From Brachypterus glaber (lineage: Eukaryota; Arthropoda; Insecta; Coleoptera; Kateretidae), in contig OY294054.1 of NCBI GenBank assembly GCA_958510825.1, positions 8,224,319-8,288,318 of the forward strand: a stretch of DNA of 64,000 nt. The letters run 5' to 3'. Below, in pieces: positions 33,990-44,894 of the stretch (its first letter is position 1; every line of letters begins with the position of its first letter). The notes under the pieces were generated by a model, which saw only the letters and a program-made list of their open reading frames with translations, had not been told where the DNA came from and searched no databases. Position numbers and translations under genes: made by a program.

Positions 33990-35960
33990 TCACAAAAGAA
34001 GAAAAATTTAAAAACTATCTAAAAAGTAAATAAAAATTAAAAGAAAAATCTTATAACTTTTTTCCATGGATGAGGGCCAACACCAAAATTGTTTCTAGAC
34101 ATAACTCAATTATTCACAATAAAAAAAAAATAAAAACTACTTACGTAAAAGGTAAAGAAAATACACAAAAAAAATATAGAACTAACAACTTTGTTTTCTA
34201 TGACGGAATGGAGTAGGGAGCCCCAAAATGTAAAAAAATGTGTACGTCTATGTTAGTCAAAAATAAAATCACAAACATTATTCATTATATTAATCAATAA
34301 TTTATTTTATTTTTTATGAGAAAGTACTTTTGCTCATTCGAGACGGATTTTTACTTTCTCATAAAAGAAAGTATTGCGTCAAAAATTTTTTTTTGCTTAA
34401 ATCATCTTATTTTTTCCTGAAACGTCGAGAAAAATCAAAATAAGCAACAAAAAAATGATGTCTGTCGGTCTGTCTGTCTATCTGTCTGTCTCGACAAGTC
34501 CCTAGTTCAAAGTTATCGTGGATACAGACAGACAGACCGACATGTCGGTCTGTTTGTCTGTCTGTATCCACTATAACTTAAGAACGCTTTGAGCGAGAGA
34601 CTTGAAATTTGGTATGCAGATGTATTTTTATATTATCTTGGACAAGTTCGTATTTCAGCAAAATCGGTTGGGGGAAAGGGGGGTTAAATTTATGTTTTGG
34701 TAGTATCTTTTTATTATTTACGATAGAAAAACGTAATTAAAAATCACATGAAAGGTAAAATAAAATTACACAAAACAATCTTATTGGCATTTTTTTCCAG
34801 CGCCTCCCCCCCTTCCGCCAAAATGTAAAAAACTGTTTTTGGACATAACTTTTTTAATATTCACAATAAGAGAAAATTTTGAAAATCACATAAAAGATAA
34901 AATAAAATTACACAAAATGTGCAATAATATCACAGGCCCACAAAATAAAAAAAGTGGTCTGTGCTGGGGTTGAGACCCACCTACTCTTATGTATTTTGGA
35001 ATGCTGAACACGAATCTGTCATAAAAAAGGCACTTCATGGGCTCATTTCTTTGCTACACTGAAAAAACTGTCTAAAATGGTAAAAATCTCATATTATTTC
35101 AGTGTAACAAAAATATGAGCCATTGAAGTGCATTTTTTATGACAGATTCTTGTTCACCATCTCAAAATACATAAGAATAGGTGGGTCTAAACCCCAGCAC
35201 AGACCACTCTTTTTTTTGTGGACCCAGGCAGTTTTTCCAGTGTAGAAAAAAAATGAGCCTATGAAGTGCCTTTTTTATGACAGATTCGTGTTCAGCATCC
35301 CAAAATACATAAGAATAAGTGGATCTCAACCCCAGCACAGACCACTTTTTTTTTGTGGGCCCAGACAGTTTTTTCAGAGTAGATACAAAATAAGCCCATG
35401 AAGTGCATTTTTTTATGGCAGATTCGTGTTCAGCATCCCAAAATACATAAGAATCCGTGGGTCTTAACCACAGCACAGACCACTTTTTTTGTGGGTTCAG
35501 ACAGTTTTTTCAGTGTAGAAACAAAATAAGGCCACGAAGTGCCTTTTTTATGTCAGATTCGTATTCAGCATCCCAAAATACATAAGAATAGTTAGGTCTC
35601 AACCCCAGCACAGCCCACTTTTTTTCTTTTGTGGGCCTGTGTATTTTTTCCAGCCCCTACTCCTCTCCCCAAAAATGTACAAAATTGTTTCTGGACATAT
35701 CTTTTTTATTAGTTACAATAGAAGAAAAATTTAAAAACCACCTAAAAGGTAAAATAAAATTAGACAAAATATGTTATTATCATTTTTTTCATGAACCTCC
35801 CCCCCACTCCTCTCCAAAATGTAAATTTTTTTTCTAGACATAAATTTTTTAGTATTCCAATAGAAGAAATAGTTTAAAACCACCTAAAAGATAAAAAAAA
35901 ATCCCTCTCCCTCTCAACACCCCTCCCCCCCAAAATATTAGAAATTGGACATAACTTTTT
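33990..35960. repeat. Composite repeat with degenerate units of about 145 bp
   Basis: A phrase set (TTTTTTCCAGC.CC, CCAAAATGTAAAAAA, GGACATAACTTTTTTA, ACAATA.AAGAAAA, AAAAGATAAAATAAAATTA) recurs at about 34060, 34200, 34795, 35645 and 35785. The block is bracketed by ATGAGAAAGTACTTTTGCTC (34318) and ATGAGAAAGTATTATCGCTC (35961). The first of these forms a hairpin with TACTTTCTCAT at about 34353. A short CTGT array and its reverse lie at 34461-34565. A second, unrelated 138-bp array is embedded at 34933-35645. Confidence 0.6.
34933..35645. repeat. 138-bp tandem array with one inverted unit
   Basis: CAGATTC begins at 35143, 35281, 35419 and 35554 (spacings 138, 138 and 135 bp). Each is followed by a GTGTTCAGCATCCCAAAATAC phrase, an ACCCCAGCACAGACCACTTT phrase and CAGTTTTTTCAG. 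One further unit (about 34933-35070) is in the opposite orientation, so the array forms a stem at its left end. The minus-strand frame 35162-35476 (peptide repeats such as AEHESAIKK) is this array read through. Confidence 0.88.
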
Positions 35961-35995
35961 ATGAGAAAGTATTATCGCTCATTCGAGACTGCTGG

Positions 35996-36401
35996 TTTTT
36001 ATTGAAATTACGTACACTTTTAGTCCAGGGTTGTCACCCGAAGTACTCTTCTCACTAAAACCTGCGAAGATTATAACAAGTTATACTACCTTGTTTTAAT
36101 TACTGACAAGAGGTGTAAAAGATATTATCTTTCAAAATCTCAGTAATGATATTTATTGAACATTCTGAGAAATGAAACGATTTTATTGTATTCGGCCTTT
36201 TTTAATTACGGCTTTTTGACACTTTTTCAATATGTTCTATTGATGAAGTAAAATGAAGGCTACGATCTATTATAATAAATGACATGGGGGGATTTCATTT
36301 CAAAATTTCACTTCAAAAAAGAATACACAGTCAAAATGTTGAGCTTACAAAGGAAGTTAACCAAAAGTTTGGCAAACATTAGCAAAACATTAGCACTGTA
36401 T
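35996..36401. other. Unassigned DNA
   Basis: I see no gene or clear repeat structure. Confidence 0.4.
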
Positions 36402-36949
36402 CAGGGCCGGCCTTAACATTTCGGCGGCCTGAAGAAAGCGTTTGGTTTGGCGCCCATATTTAGAGGTAGAGGTGATGTGAGAAATTTCCAATTTTTACCC
36501 TGCAAAACTGAAAAGTTTTGATTACTAAAAATGGTCATCACCTTTGAGAAAAAGCTGACAAAATTTTTTGTTGACTAAACAAAGCTTTACTCCTGAGCTA
36601 GCTCCCTAAAGCAGGGGTTCACTCGGAGTCGTGCAAAGGTGATCCAATGATTTCATATATACTAATTTTTGGTATTTATTCCCAAGCATGTAGGAATTAT
36701 TATCTTAGGGATGGCACTTTAAATACGTAACGCAAAATTTTGGCAATTTTAAACTTCGTAATGTTATGACTTACCCCCTATAAATACGTAACGCTAGCAG
36801 CCAAGACCCCCCTATTTTTTTTGGGTGGGAGTTTTTTTTATTTCTTTAAAAATAATCAAGAGTGTTGCGTTACGTATATCAGATCCTCCCTTCCCCCTCG
36901 TAACCCATCGTAACGCTTAACACTATTATTAATATTTTATAGAATATTT
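36402..36949. mobile_element. Possible hAT-type left end, unpaired
   Basis: CAGGGCCGGCCTTAACATTT at 36402 has the terminal form common to hAT elements (CAGGG.CGG). No inverted partner was found downstream, so the extent is unknown. A related single end, CAGGTCCGGATTAGCC, lies at 39120. Confidence 0.45.
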
Positions 36950-37566
36950 CACTTTAAAAATTCTAGTTTGAAAAATTATTTATAAAGTTTTTTCCTGCGG
37001 CACTTACATAACTACCAACAATACAGTCACAGACTTGTAGTCATGGGAAAGCCTCCGACCCGTAGAAAAATAAATAAAAGGTTTTTATATAAGGGGCCAT
37101 ACTCAAAATATTTTTGCAGTTTTGAAAACCCCTGACATTTCCCTATTTAACGCTTCGTAACGCTGGTTCCTACAGCGTTACATAAGGGCATATCCACAGG
37201 CTTGCATAACAACATAGTACATAACAATGCCGTGATTGGCTTGATGTGCCGCCTTGTATCTTGTAAGCCAATCACAGTACCGCATTCTTATGTACTATGT
37301 TGTTATGCGAGCTTGTGGATATGCCTTAAAGCTGCATGGGGCAACCCCTTCCCCTCGTAACGCATCTTCACGCTAAGCACTACACACCTCCCCCTAGGTG
37401 CTTTACGTATTTTAAATATGGCCCCTAATAATATGCTTTTTAAATTATAAGGTATTTAAAAAAAGCTCGTCCTTAAAATTTTTAAAAATTTTCGCTTGCG
37501 GCGATAAACTTTACTGTGACACAATTTTATTCAAAACATTTACTTTACTTATCTTAAAATTTCTAT
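36950..37566. repeat. Second copy of the GCGGCGC tandem array, disrupted
   Basis: 36955-37065 (GAAAAATTATTTATAAAGTT, CCTGCGGCACTTACATAAC, GGGAAAGCCTCCG) parallels 29185-29285, and TTTTCGCTTGCGGCGATAAA near 37488 parallels its later units. A 140-bp MITE (37186-37325) and element E (37567-38555) interrupt it. It resumes as GATTGTCTGCGGCGCC at 38561. Confidence 0.7.
37186..37325. mobile_element. 140-bp TTAA-type MITE, copy 1
   Basis: Left GGGCATATCCACAGGCTTGC, right GCGAGCTTGTGGATATGCC; the inner arms ACAACATAGTACATAACAAT and TTCTTATGTACTATGTTGTT mirror each other. The right flank is TTAA (37326-37329). The left flank reads ATAA, one base off. TTAA duplications are typical of piggyBac-type insertion (inference). 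Confidence 0.82.
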
Positions 37567-38555
37567 ACACGGTGTCCCACGGTAGACAAATCAGTCAAAC
37601 TGTGGCGTTATTAACAAAGATATCAACATGAAACTTTTACCAGTCAATATGGACCTAATTATCTTCAATTGACCCAAAACAAAAGTTTTATACTCTTTTT
37701 TGGTTTTGAGCTAGAGCTCCACACATGCACTTTTAAAAGCATAACAATACTTTCAAATGCCAACATTAAAAAAAGTAACAATTTTTCTTTATCATATGAT
37801 AGTTTTTTTCACTAAAAACAATAATTTTCGATTTAAATTCTTAATTTTATAAAACCCTAAAAAAGGGCAATTGCATAATGGAATGACCCCGCTATGGCAA
37901 AAGAGTAGGATGCCTTGAAATTAAATTTTTTAAATAAGTCGTATATGATGACAATAAATGTCAAATTTGATTTTACATTATAATCAAAAAATTAACAAAG
38001 CAAGATTTTTATAAAACCAAGTTTTGAATGCCAAAATGATAACTTTAGAAGTAAAGAAAGAAATTATTTTAACTTATGGAGAATGTGCTCGAAATTTAAG
38101 AGAAACAACGAGAAGAATAGTAGAAAAGTTCCACAAGGTCCTTACTAAGTCTAAGTAAAAATCTAATTTATAACATTAGATTTGACATTTATTTTTATCG
38201 TGAACGTCATATTTGCAAACATTTATTTTCATAGCATCCTCTCTTTTACATTAGCGGGGTCATTCCATTTTTTACCGTTTTCTAAAATTAAAAATTTAAA
38301 TAGAAAACTATTGTTTTTAGTAAAAAAACTATCATATGATAAAGAAATGATATTATTTTTTTAAATTTTGGCATTAAAAAATATTATTATGCTAAAAAAA
38401 AATTCTGTTTGTTGCTCTAGCTTAAAAACAGAAAAAAGTACAACACTTTTTTCTGGCGTAAATTGAAGGTAACTAGGTCTATATTGACTGGTAAAAAATA
38501 TATTTTAATAGCTTTGATAATAACGCCACAATTTGACTACCGTGGGACACCGTGT
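37567..38555. mobile_element. 989-bp foldback element E with an HTH relic
   Basis: The ends are ACACGGTGTCCCACGGTAG and CTACCGTGGGACACCGTGT. The arms, about 330 bp each, mirror each other through CTGTGGCGTTATT, TTACCAGTCAATATGGACCT, GAGCTAGAGCTCC, TTATCATATGATAGTTTTTT and GGAATGACCCCGCTA. The flanks are TCTATA on the left and TATATG on the right. A homologous uninterrupted site at about 29640 (TTTCTAAATAAAATCGTCTG) supports insertion at a TA or TATA target. The interior (about 37905-38245) contains a short HTH reading frame. This is the best candidate in the window for linking the foldback group to a transposase lineage. Confidence 0.88.
38036..38158 (+). pseudogene. Short HTH (DUF4817-like) relic of an IS630/mariner-type transposase
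   Basis: This 40-codon frame begins with ATG and includes KKEIILTYGECARNLRE and TTRRIVEKF. The pattern (…I…YGEC.RN.RE..R…..F) is that of the N-terminal helix-turn-helix called DUF4817, found in insect transposon proteins that often carry a DDE_3 domain. In such proteins the domain should bind the element ends. Here the frame stops after about 40 residues, and the phrase expected after the F (a P followed by basic residues) is lost. No DDE part is present between the arms. It is too short to be detected by usual ORF cut-offs. Family assignment is by eye from a short stretch, so moderate confidence. Confidence 0.6.
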
Positions 38556-38625
38556 ATATGATTGTCTGCGGCGCCTAATATGATATGTTGGATTTTAAAG
38601 GGTTTCCTGTGGCCATTGTCTTTAA

Positions 38626-38767
38626 GGGCATATCCACAGGCTCGTATAACAACATAGTACATAAGAATGCGATGCCATGATTGGCTTGATGTCCCGCCAT
38701 GTATCTTGTAAGCCAATCACATCGCAGTCTTATGTTTTATGTTCTTTTACAAGCTTCTGGATAGGCC
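38626..38767. mobile_element. 142-bp TTAA-type MITE, copy 2
   Basis: GGGCATATCCACAGGCTCG at left, a diverged mirror …AAGCTTCTGGATAGGCC at right; the interior matches the copy at 37186-37325. Both flanks are TTAA (38622-38625 and 38768-38771), a perfect 4-bp target duplication. Confidence 0.87.
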
Positions 38768-38771
38768 TTAA

Positions 38772-39254
38772 CACATCATAATATAATATCACTTGCACTC
38801 ATGTCAAAGACTTGTAGAGACTTTCGAACCACTGTTTGTAAGGTACAAATACCATATTTGTCCAACATGAACATTTTTACTGAGTATATTTTGATAATTC
38901 GTTGAAGGGCCCCATATAACTGTCATTTTCCTGTTTAATTGACTTCGATTTATTGCAAACTAGAAAATCGTTTAATTTTATCTGCCATCTATTAAGCAAC
39001 TATTCATTTTTCAATAAATACCTTTTTCTTCTGACAAAATGGAAGAAAGAAATCTAATTAACAAAATTTGATACGTTACATTAGTCAAACCTTTTTAACA
39101 TTTTTACGATGGGTGCAATCAGGTCCGGATTAGCCATTTTACGGGTCTGTACCACCTTATTATTAATTTTATAGACCATAAATTAATTTTTTCAAATTTT
39201 AATTGTCCAAATCAAAAAACGGCAGACGTGACTCCTCTACACACAAAAATATAT
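38772..39254. other. Unassigned DNA
   Basis: No gene. CAGGTCCGGATTAGCC at 39120 is a hAT-like end without a partner. Confidence 0.4.
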
Positions 39255-39881
39255 GCAAAGTTATTCTTTTAAATGGTACACCCCCCGTAACTTTTGAAAA
39301 GCATAGTATATAAACTTCAAATTTAAAATATTTATATCACACAAGAAAAACTATAAGCTGCAATATTTTTTAATTTTTTATGAGATAAGGTGGCGCCAAG
39401 GGGCAGTGAGGGACAAAATTTTAAATGGCAACGTAGGTCATGTAATTTATCATTTTAAACAGATTAAAATTCTCATTTTAGCTGTATAACTAGTTATTAA
39501 TAAAAATATTTTTTCTCCAAAATTATTTAATGTTTCAATATTTTGCTCATAAGTACTAAAAATTTTACCTGAATATGATAAATAACTCAAGGCAACAAAT
39601 CTGAAGATTTCTCTGAGATTTCAAACGTAGGTTTAAACTAATTTGGGCTCGCTGAATACAAATATGAAGGCTGCTTGTCTCCATCGCCCTCAGATTTTTT
39701 GATCATCATGATCATCAAAATTTGCTTTGCGTAATACTTGAACGTTCCCTTACTGAATAAAGAATTAACAAATATTGCAGAAGATAGTTTGTTCTTGTGT
39801 GATATAGACATTTTTTTTTAAGTTTAAATCTTATCCCGTTCAAAAGTTAACGGGGTGTACCATTTAACAGAATAATCCTGT
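39255..39881. mobile_element. 627-bp foldback element F
   Basis: GTTATTCTTTTAAATGGTAC then ACCCCCCGTAAC at left is mirrored by GTTAACGGGGTGTACCATTT then AACAGAATAATCCTGT at right. The arms also share ATATCACACAAGAAAAACTA vs AGTTTGTTCTTGTGTGATAT. Fragments of the same family lie at 10707-10994 and 31690-31910. The interior near 39630 holds a variant of the GGGGTCGCTGAATCC motif. Confidence 0.8.
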
Positions 39882-41956
39882 ATACTCAGTAGTTTTATTT
39901 TTATAGGATTTTAGTATATGTGACCCTGCTCAAAGAAACTGGTTAGTGTGTCAAATTTACGTTTTTTTTTTGTCGGATTCTCATGAATAAAAGTTTTTTA
40001 CATAAGAATCTGAACAAAAAAAAAATAAATTTAAATTTGATAAACTAACCTGGTTCCTTTTTGCAGGGTCACATATTTGCATAGGACGACTATTCCGCAG
40101 GAAAATTGTATTGTGCAAGCTTGGAGAATTGTGAAAATTGGTTGAAGAATTGGGAGAAAGTTAGTGGGAATTGGAAACTATTACTTGGGAATTAAAGGAC
40201 AGTTAAAAGGAATTACTGAGCGATAAGTGGGCAATTAATAGACAGCGCCCATATTCAGAGTCGGAAAGAGAAGGGTACAGAAGTAAAGATAGCCGGTTCC
40301 TGGAAATCCCTGCACAAAGTCAAGATTTATATATCTTTGAGCAGTCTTTGGTAGCTTTTTACCGCGAAAAGATAGTTTAGGCGGAGCCAATATGGCTGAC
40401 CAGAAATAACTTTGCTATCGGATATGCCCAGGATTCGATTTATTTTATTAGTGTATTTGATTTAATGTGCACATTGTTTTTAATAGTATTGAAGAGTTTT
40501 TATTAATTTGAAAAGTGGGGGAAGCATCATACATATGAGATTAGAAGATTTTTTTTTGTTTGAATGTGGCCAATTATTCGAAGAAAAAAAGCCAATAACC
40601 AATATAGAATAGAACAATTTTTTCGTTAAGATTCTTAGTCACGGAATCCGCCAGCGCGGATATTTTGCCATAACCTTACTTTTTGACCGAAATCGGGGAA
40701 TTGGGGGAATAAGTTGACAAATTAGGGAAATAAGTTGGTTTGGACTTGTATGCGGAATTTCCCTTGGCATGATAGAAAATTTAATTTTCACAAAAACCCT
40801 CAATTTGTTATGTTAGAGAAGAGTAAAATAATAAAAAAAAATTACAAGCTCATGGTACAGATACACAGTTAGCACTGCTAACTTAGCAGATATAGCTCGT
40901 GCAATGTCTCATGAATGTCTGGCCTTGAGTGTGCATTAGAATAACACCACCCTGCAGGGTGGAGTTATGTTAAAGCCTTATAAATGCAAAAAATTGCATT
41001 TTAACCAATCGGAACCGGGTCACACATACATATAATTTTTTTCCATCATGGAAAGGAATACTTTGTTTTTTTTTATTTTTTTATTCGAAAGAACCCTTAA
41101 GAAAATTTTGTACCAGTTTTAAGCAGGAGTAAGCTTCTCTGTTTGCTGTACCGCTATTATAAATTTGAAAATCACATTCTTGATAATTACAGGTTTTAAA
41201 AGGGGTTGATATAAATGAGAATGAATATTTAACAATTCATCTATTACTTAATCCCTGTAAGCAATTAAAGTCTTTAGAGAGTAGAGAGTCGAAAATTAAG
41301 GGTAAATCTATATAAGAAAGGAACGAATAGAAGTTATATTAGAGGCTTGGTGCAATAACGGAGCAGGCATTTTATATAATTGGAAAATATTATTCCTACG
41401 ACTACCTATGAAAACGACAAATTGTACATGATTTAGAGATTAAGAAGGTGTCATATTTCACAAGCGTACGAAATAATGCAAAAATGGAAAAGCAAAGCTA
41501 TCACGATTTTTTTAAATATTTACCATTTTATTACATGTTTTTCAATTACATTTTTATGTATCTGTATATATTTTTTCCACTTTCTACTTTTTCATTAGTT
41601 GCGATAACTCTAAATTATACTTCGTTTTAATTTAAATGAACAAAACCTACTTAGTTTTAACTGTCAAAATCTTATCTAAGAAAACAAACGAATGGACCAA
41701 GGTAAACTTGAATTGATTTATCAGGGTTGGTTTTAGCAAAACTGCAGCTAAATTTGTATTTTTTCTGTGAATTACTGGTGTTTTTTGATAGGTACTTAGT
41801 TTTAATCAATCTAATAATTTTAAACTTTTTTAGTAATCATTAATTATTATACCGTTTGGTGACATTACCAGTTTTAAGTATGGGGCCATACTTAAAACTG
41901 CAGTCTACCAATATTACTCTGTACGATTATTAGAACATGGATTTATGGAATATTGT
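39882..41956. other. Unassigned DNA
   Basis: About 2 kb without recognised genes. A repeated GAATTGGGAGAA/GGGAATTGG wording is seen at 40125-40215. AAACTGGTTAGTGTGTCAAATTTACG (about 39937-39962) and AAATTTGATAAACTAACCTGGTTCC (about 40030-40054) are an imperfect inverted pair of a small hairpin. Confidence 0.4.
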
Positions 41957-42350
41957 ATTTATTTTATTTTATTTATTTATTTCTTAAACACATATTACAT
42001 TTATATACAATTATAATTATACGTGCAGAATAACTTAGATTTAAATAATAATAACAATATTTAACTTTTATGTACAATTATAGTTTTTTTTTTTAACTTT
42101 TTTTATAGGATGCATGTCACAAGAACGTAACTTTTTAGGAGAGCAAGTTTTCAATTCTTTTTTAACATTAAAAGCATAGGCATGGTTTTGTTTTCCAATG
42201 TATTATTTTCGTTATTTAGAGTAACTGGACATAGTGCCCTGTACCTCTATATAAAGCGAAAAATGCACATCAAAGACATGGTAATTACTCTATTACACAT
42301 AAAATGAACATGGTGTCCTTTACCTCCGGGGTCCAGATATATAGTATACT
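41957..42350 (-). mobile_element. Probable LINE 3' fragment with A-rich tail
   Basis: Read on the minus strand, the sequence ends in a TAAATAAATAAAATAAAATA-type tail (41957-41985) after an AT-rich 3' UTR. Upstream, short open stretches (HHVHFMCNRVITM, YRALCPVTLNN) are separated by stops. This resembles the C-terminal ends of Jockey/CR1 elements, but no diagnostic motif is seen. Confidence 0.4.
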
Positions 42351-43080
42351 ATATACATAATAAAGATTTTGTTTTGTATTACAAAATAAAGAAGAAAACA
42401 AAAATATTGAACGATAATACATATTTTTTATGTAACGTATCTACAATGTAGATTTTACATATGAACATTAAAGAAAAACTGCTAAGAAAAAAATATTATA
42501 TATTTTTTTTAATTGTATCTTTGTTACTGAGAATACAATTTTTTGATTTTTTAGTAAACGACTTGTATGAATTTTTATGTTTTTAATTCTAGATGTAATA
42601 AATTGAAAACTTTTTGTATATTTATATTCTTATAATTTTAATTAAAATTAAAAAAAAAATTAACTCCTTATAATTTATCCTATAGTGTATACACTTATAT
42701 TTTTGATTTTGATTTGAAGAAAAACTATTACAGGATTATTCAAAAATTAATAGGTGTAAGAGCTTCTAGGTGATAGATTCTGCAATAGGCGCCATGTCTT
42801 TTTACATGGAACGTATTGCAGTATTACCGAAAAAATAATGAATTGATTTTTAAATGCCTTTTATACTGAAAGATATGGATATAGGCATTTTCTGCACCAG
42901 CTGCCTCATATGAAAATGAGAGGGGGTGATTTTTGTTTCTATGACGAAGTTCTTAGAATTCGCCAATTAAAACTGATGCCATAATTACAAAGCCAATCAA
43001 AAGTTTTCGTAAGGTTCAAATTACTTCGCTGAAATTAAAGTTAATCAACGGAAACCAAAAGTGACAATCTAAGTCAATAT
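42351..43080. other. Unassigned AT-rich DNA
   Basis: No gene or clear repeat structure was recognised. Confidence 0.4.
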
Positions 43081-43695
43081 TATTATACTCTTCACATCAC
43101 GCAGTGCTTGAAGAGTATTATACGATGGTTTTCAAATTTACACATATTCAAAAATTAAGCTTCATTAAAATTTTTTATTTACAACTGTTTTTTATCAAAT
43201 TCTGAACAACTTATATTTTGCCTGTGTCCGTCTGACCCTCCGTATGTTGTATGAGAGGAAAAGACTGTTTTCGAAAAAATCCCTTTCAAATTAAAAAAGG
43301 TTATAGGGAGCGCAACTTTCAAAAAATTATAAAAATAGAAGGAACAGTCAGACAAACTTCAAATTTTCAGAAAAAATAATTTTGACTAATTGAATTATTT
43401 GTACCAATTAAAAAAGAATCATTTCATTACAAATAGGGGGCACTTACCAAAAAAGCAAAAAAAAAAAAAAATAAAAGGGATGTAGGTACCATAAACTAAA
43501 AAATTTCAGAAAACGTTACTGTGCTTATATCGATAGAAATATTTTTACCCGTTTTAAAAAATACATTTATGTACAAAAAAGTTATAGGGAACGCCACATT
43601 TTAATACATCACGAGCACAAATAAATCATTATTTTGGCAAGTATATCGAGAAAAAATGTAATATACTATACACTGTGAAGAGTATATTATGAAAT
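43081..43695. mobile_element. 615-bp element V with short inverted ends
   Basis: Left TATTATACTCTTCACA and right TGTGAAGAGTATATTA are inverted, and the left end is itself a hairpin (ACTCTTCACATC…GCTTGAAGAGT). Related end motifs appear at 22595, 250 and 54238, and the right flank (CGAAGCATTACATATCTTCA) matches the reverse of 30215-30245. It contains TGCCTGTGTCCGTCTGACC, a degenerate CTGT tract like those in the CTGT-array family. Confidence 0.55.
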
Positions 43696-44894
43696 ACGAA
43701 GCATTACATATCTTCAAGGCTTGTTTTATTATGGCTGTATTTAACTTTGTGATGTACATTTAAAGGGTAGTATTATACACGTTTTGTTTATTATTATTCA
43801 AATTTATGACTATTTTTGTTATTTTTTTAGGCTGTCTCTTAAGTAAAATCTGGAAAATGGACGGCTTTTCCAGAAAGGAACCATACAAATTTTAAATTCC
43901 TACCTTTGCTGTAAAAATTTAGATAATTAATTTCAAATTTGAAAATTTGTGGGATGGTTAATTTCTGCAAAAAGCCGTCCAAATGTGATGTGGTGATTTC
44001 TCTTTAAACGGATTTCGATTAGGAAAAAATATTTAAACAATGTGCCAACTAAGCAAACCAGTGTAATGCGAGTTACAATTATTTTGCTTTATAATAGTTT
44101 TACAAACTTTTTATGATTTAAAAAAAATAAGCGTTTTCGGGATTACATCTTAACTTTCGATTAGATACACTGTAAAAAATAAATACGTTACATATGCATT
44201 AAATCACATGTACATGCAGTATCGTATCTTTTTTACAGAGTAGGCAATGAAACTTTTAATAACGTCCCAGAGCTTTCGCGCAGTGCCAAGTACACGTCCT
44301 ACTCCGCCTTTCCAATTCGCCGGCCGCCCGCGTAAGCGTCTCGATAATAATATACATTGTACATTGCCAGTAAGTGAAATTTTAATAAATATAGTAAAAT
44401 CTCGGCATCGATACATGTAAAAATTCTCGTACTAGTATACTGGTATACTGCAGTATCGGTAAAATCACAAATCCGATACGGACGAGACCACAGTGGGCCA
44501 GGAAAAAATAAAAGTGGACAAAATTCTCAATTTTTGCATACGGCTATTTTGAATATCGCTAATTTCGAATAAAATTGCTAGAAAAATTAAAAAAAAATCC
44601 GCGCCTTTGGGTGGTCCAAAATTTTTTTTTCGACCTTTATAAAAATGTTTCAATTGTCATCTTATGATAATGTTTATGTAGACCAATATTCATAACTTAA
44701 AAATTTTAAATGGCGGAGTCATCGGTTTTTGTACCTTAACTGTATTTGCACTAAATTAGAGCTATTTTTTTGCAAATTCAACAGTTTTGGAGAAATACTT
44801 AAAATTAAAGCATTTAATATGATATAAGATATAATCAAACTTAAAAATATATTTAATCCCCTATTTTCGTGAAAATCTTTGTTTTAAGATCTTA
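43696..44894. other. Unassigned DNA with a small GC-rich patch
   Basis: No gene is recognised. 44265-44345 is clearly GC-richer than its surroundings (GCCGGCCGCCCGCGTAAGCG). The 70-codon minus-strand frame over it (44204-44416) shows no domain. CTGGTATACTGCAGTAT (about 44440-44456) is a small palindrome. Confidence 0.45.

Noticed and set aside
36402..39140. A single hAT element bounded by CAGGGCCGGCC (36402) and CAGGTCCGGAT (39120)
   Set aside because: Both ends point in the same direction, so they cannot be the two termini of one element.
44204..44416. 70-codon frame over the GC-rich patch
   Set aside because: Length is within chance expectation, and no domain, start context or repeat copy supports it.
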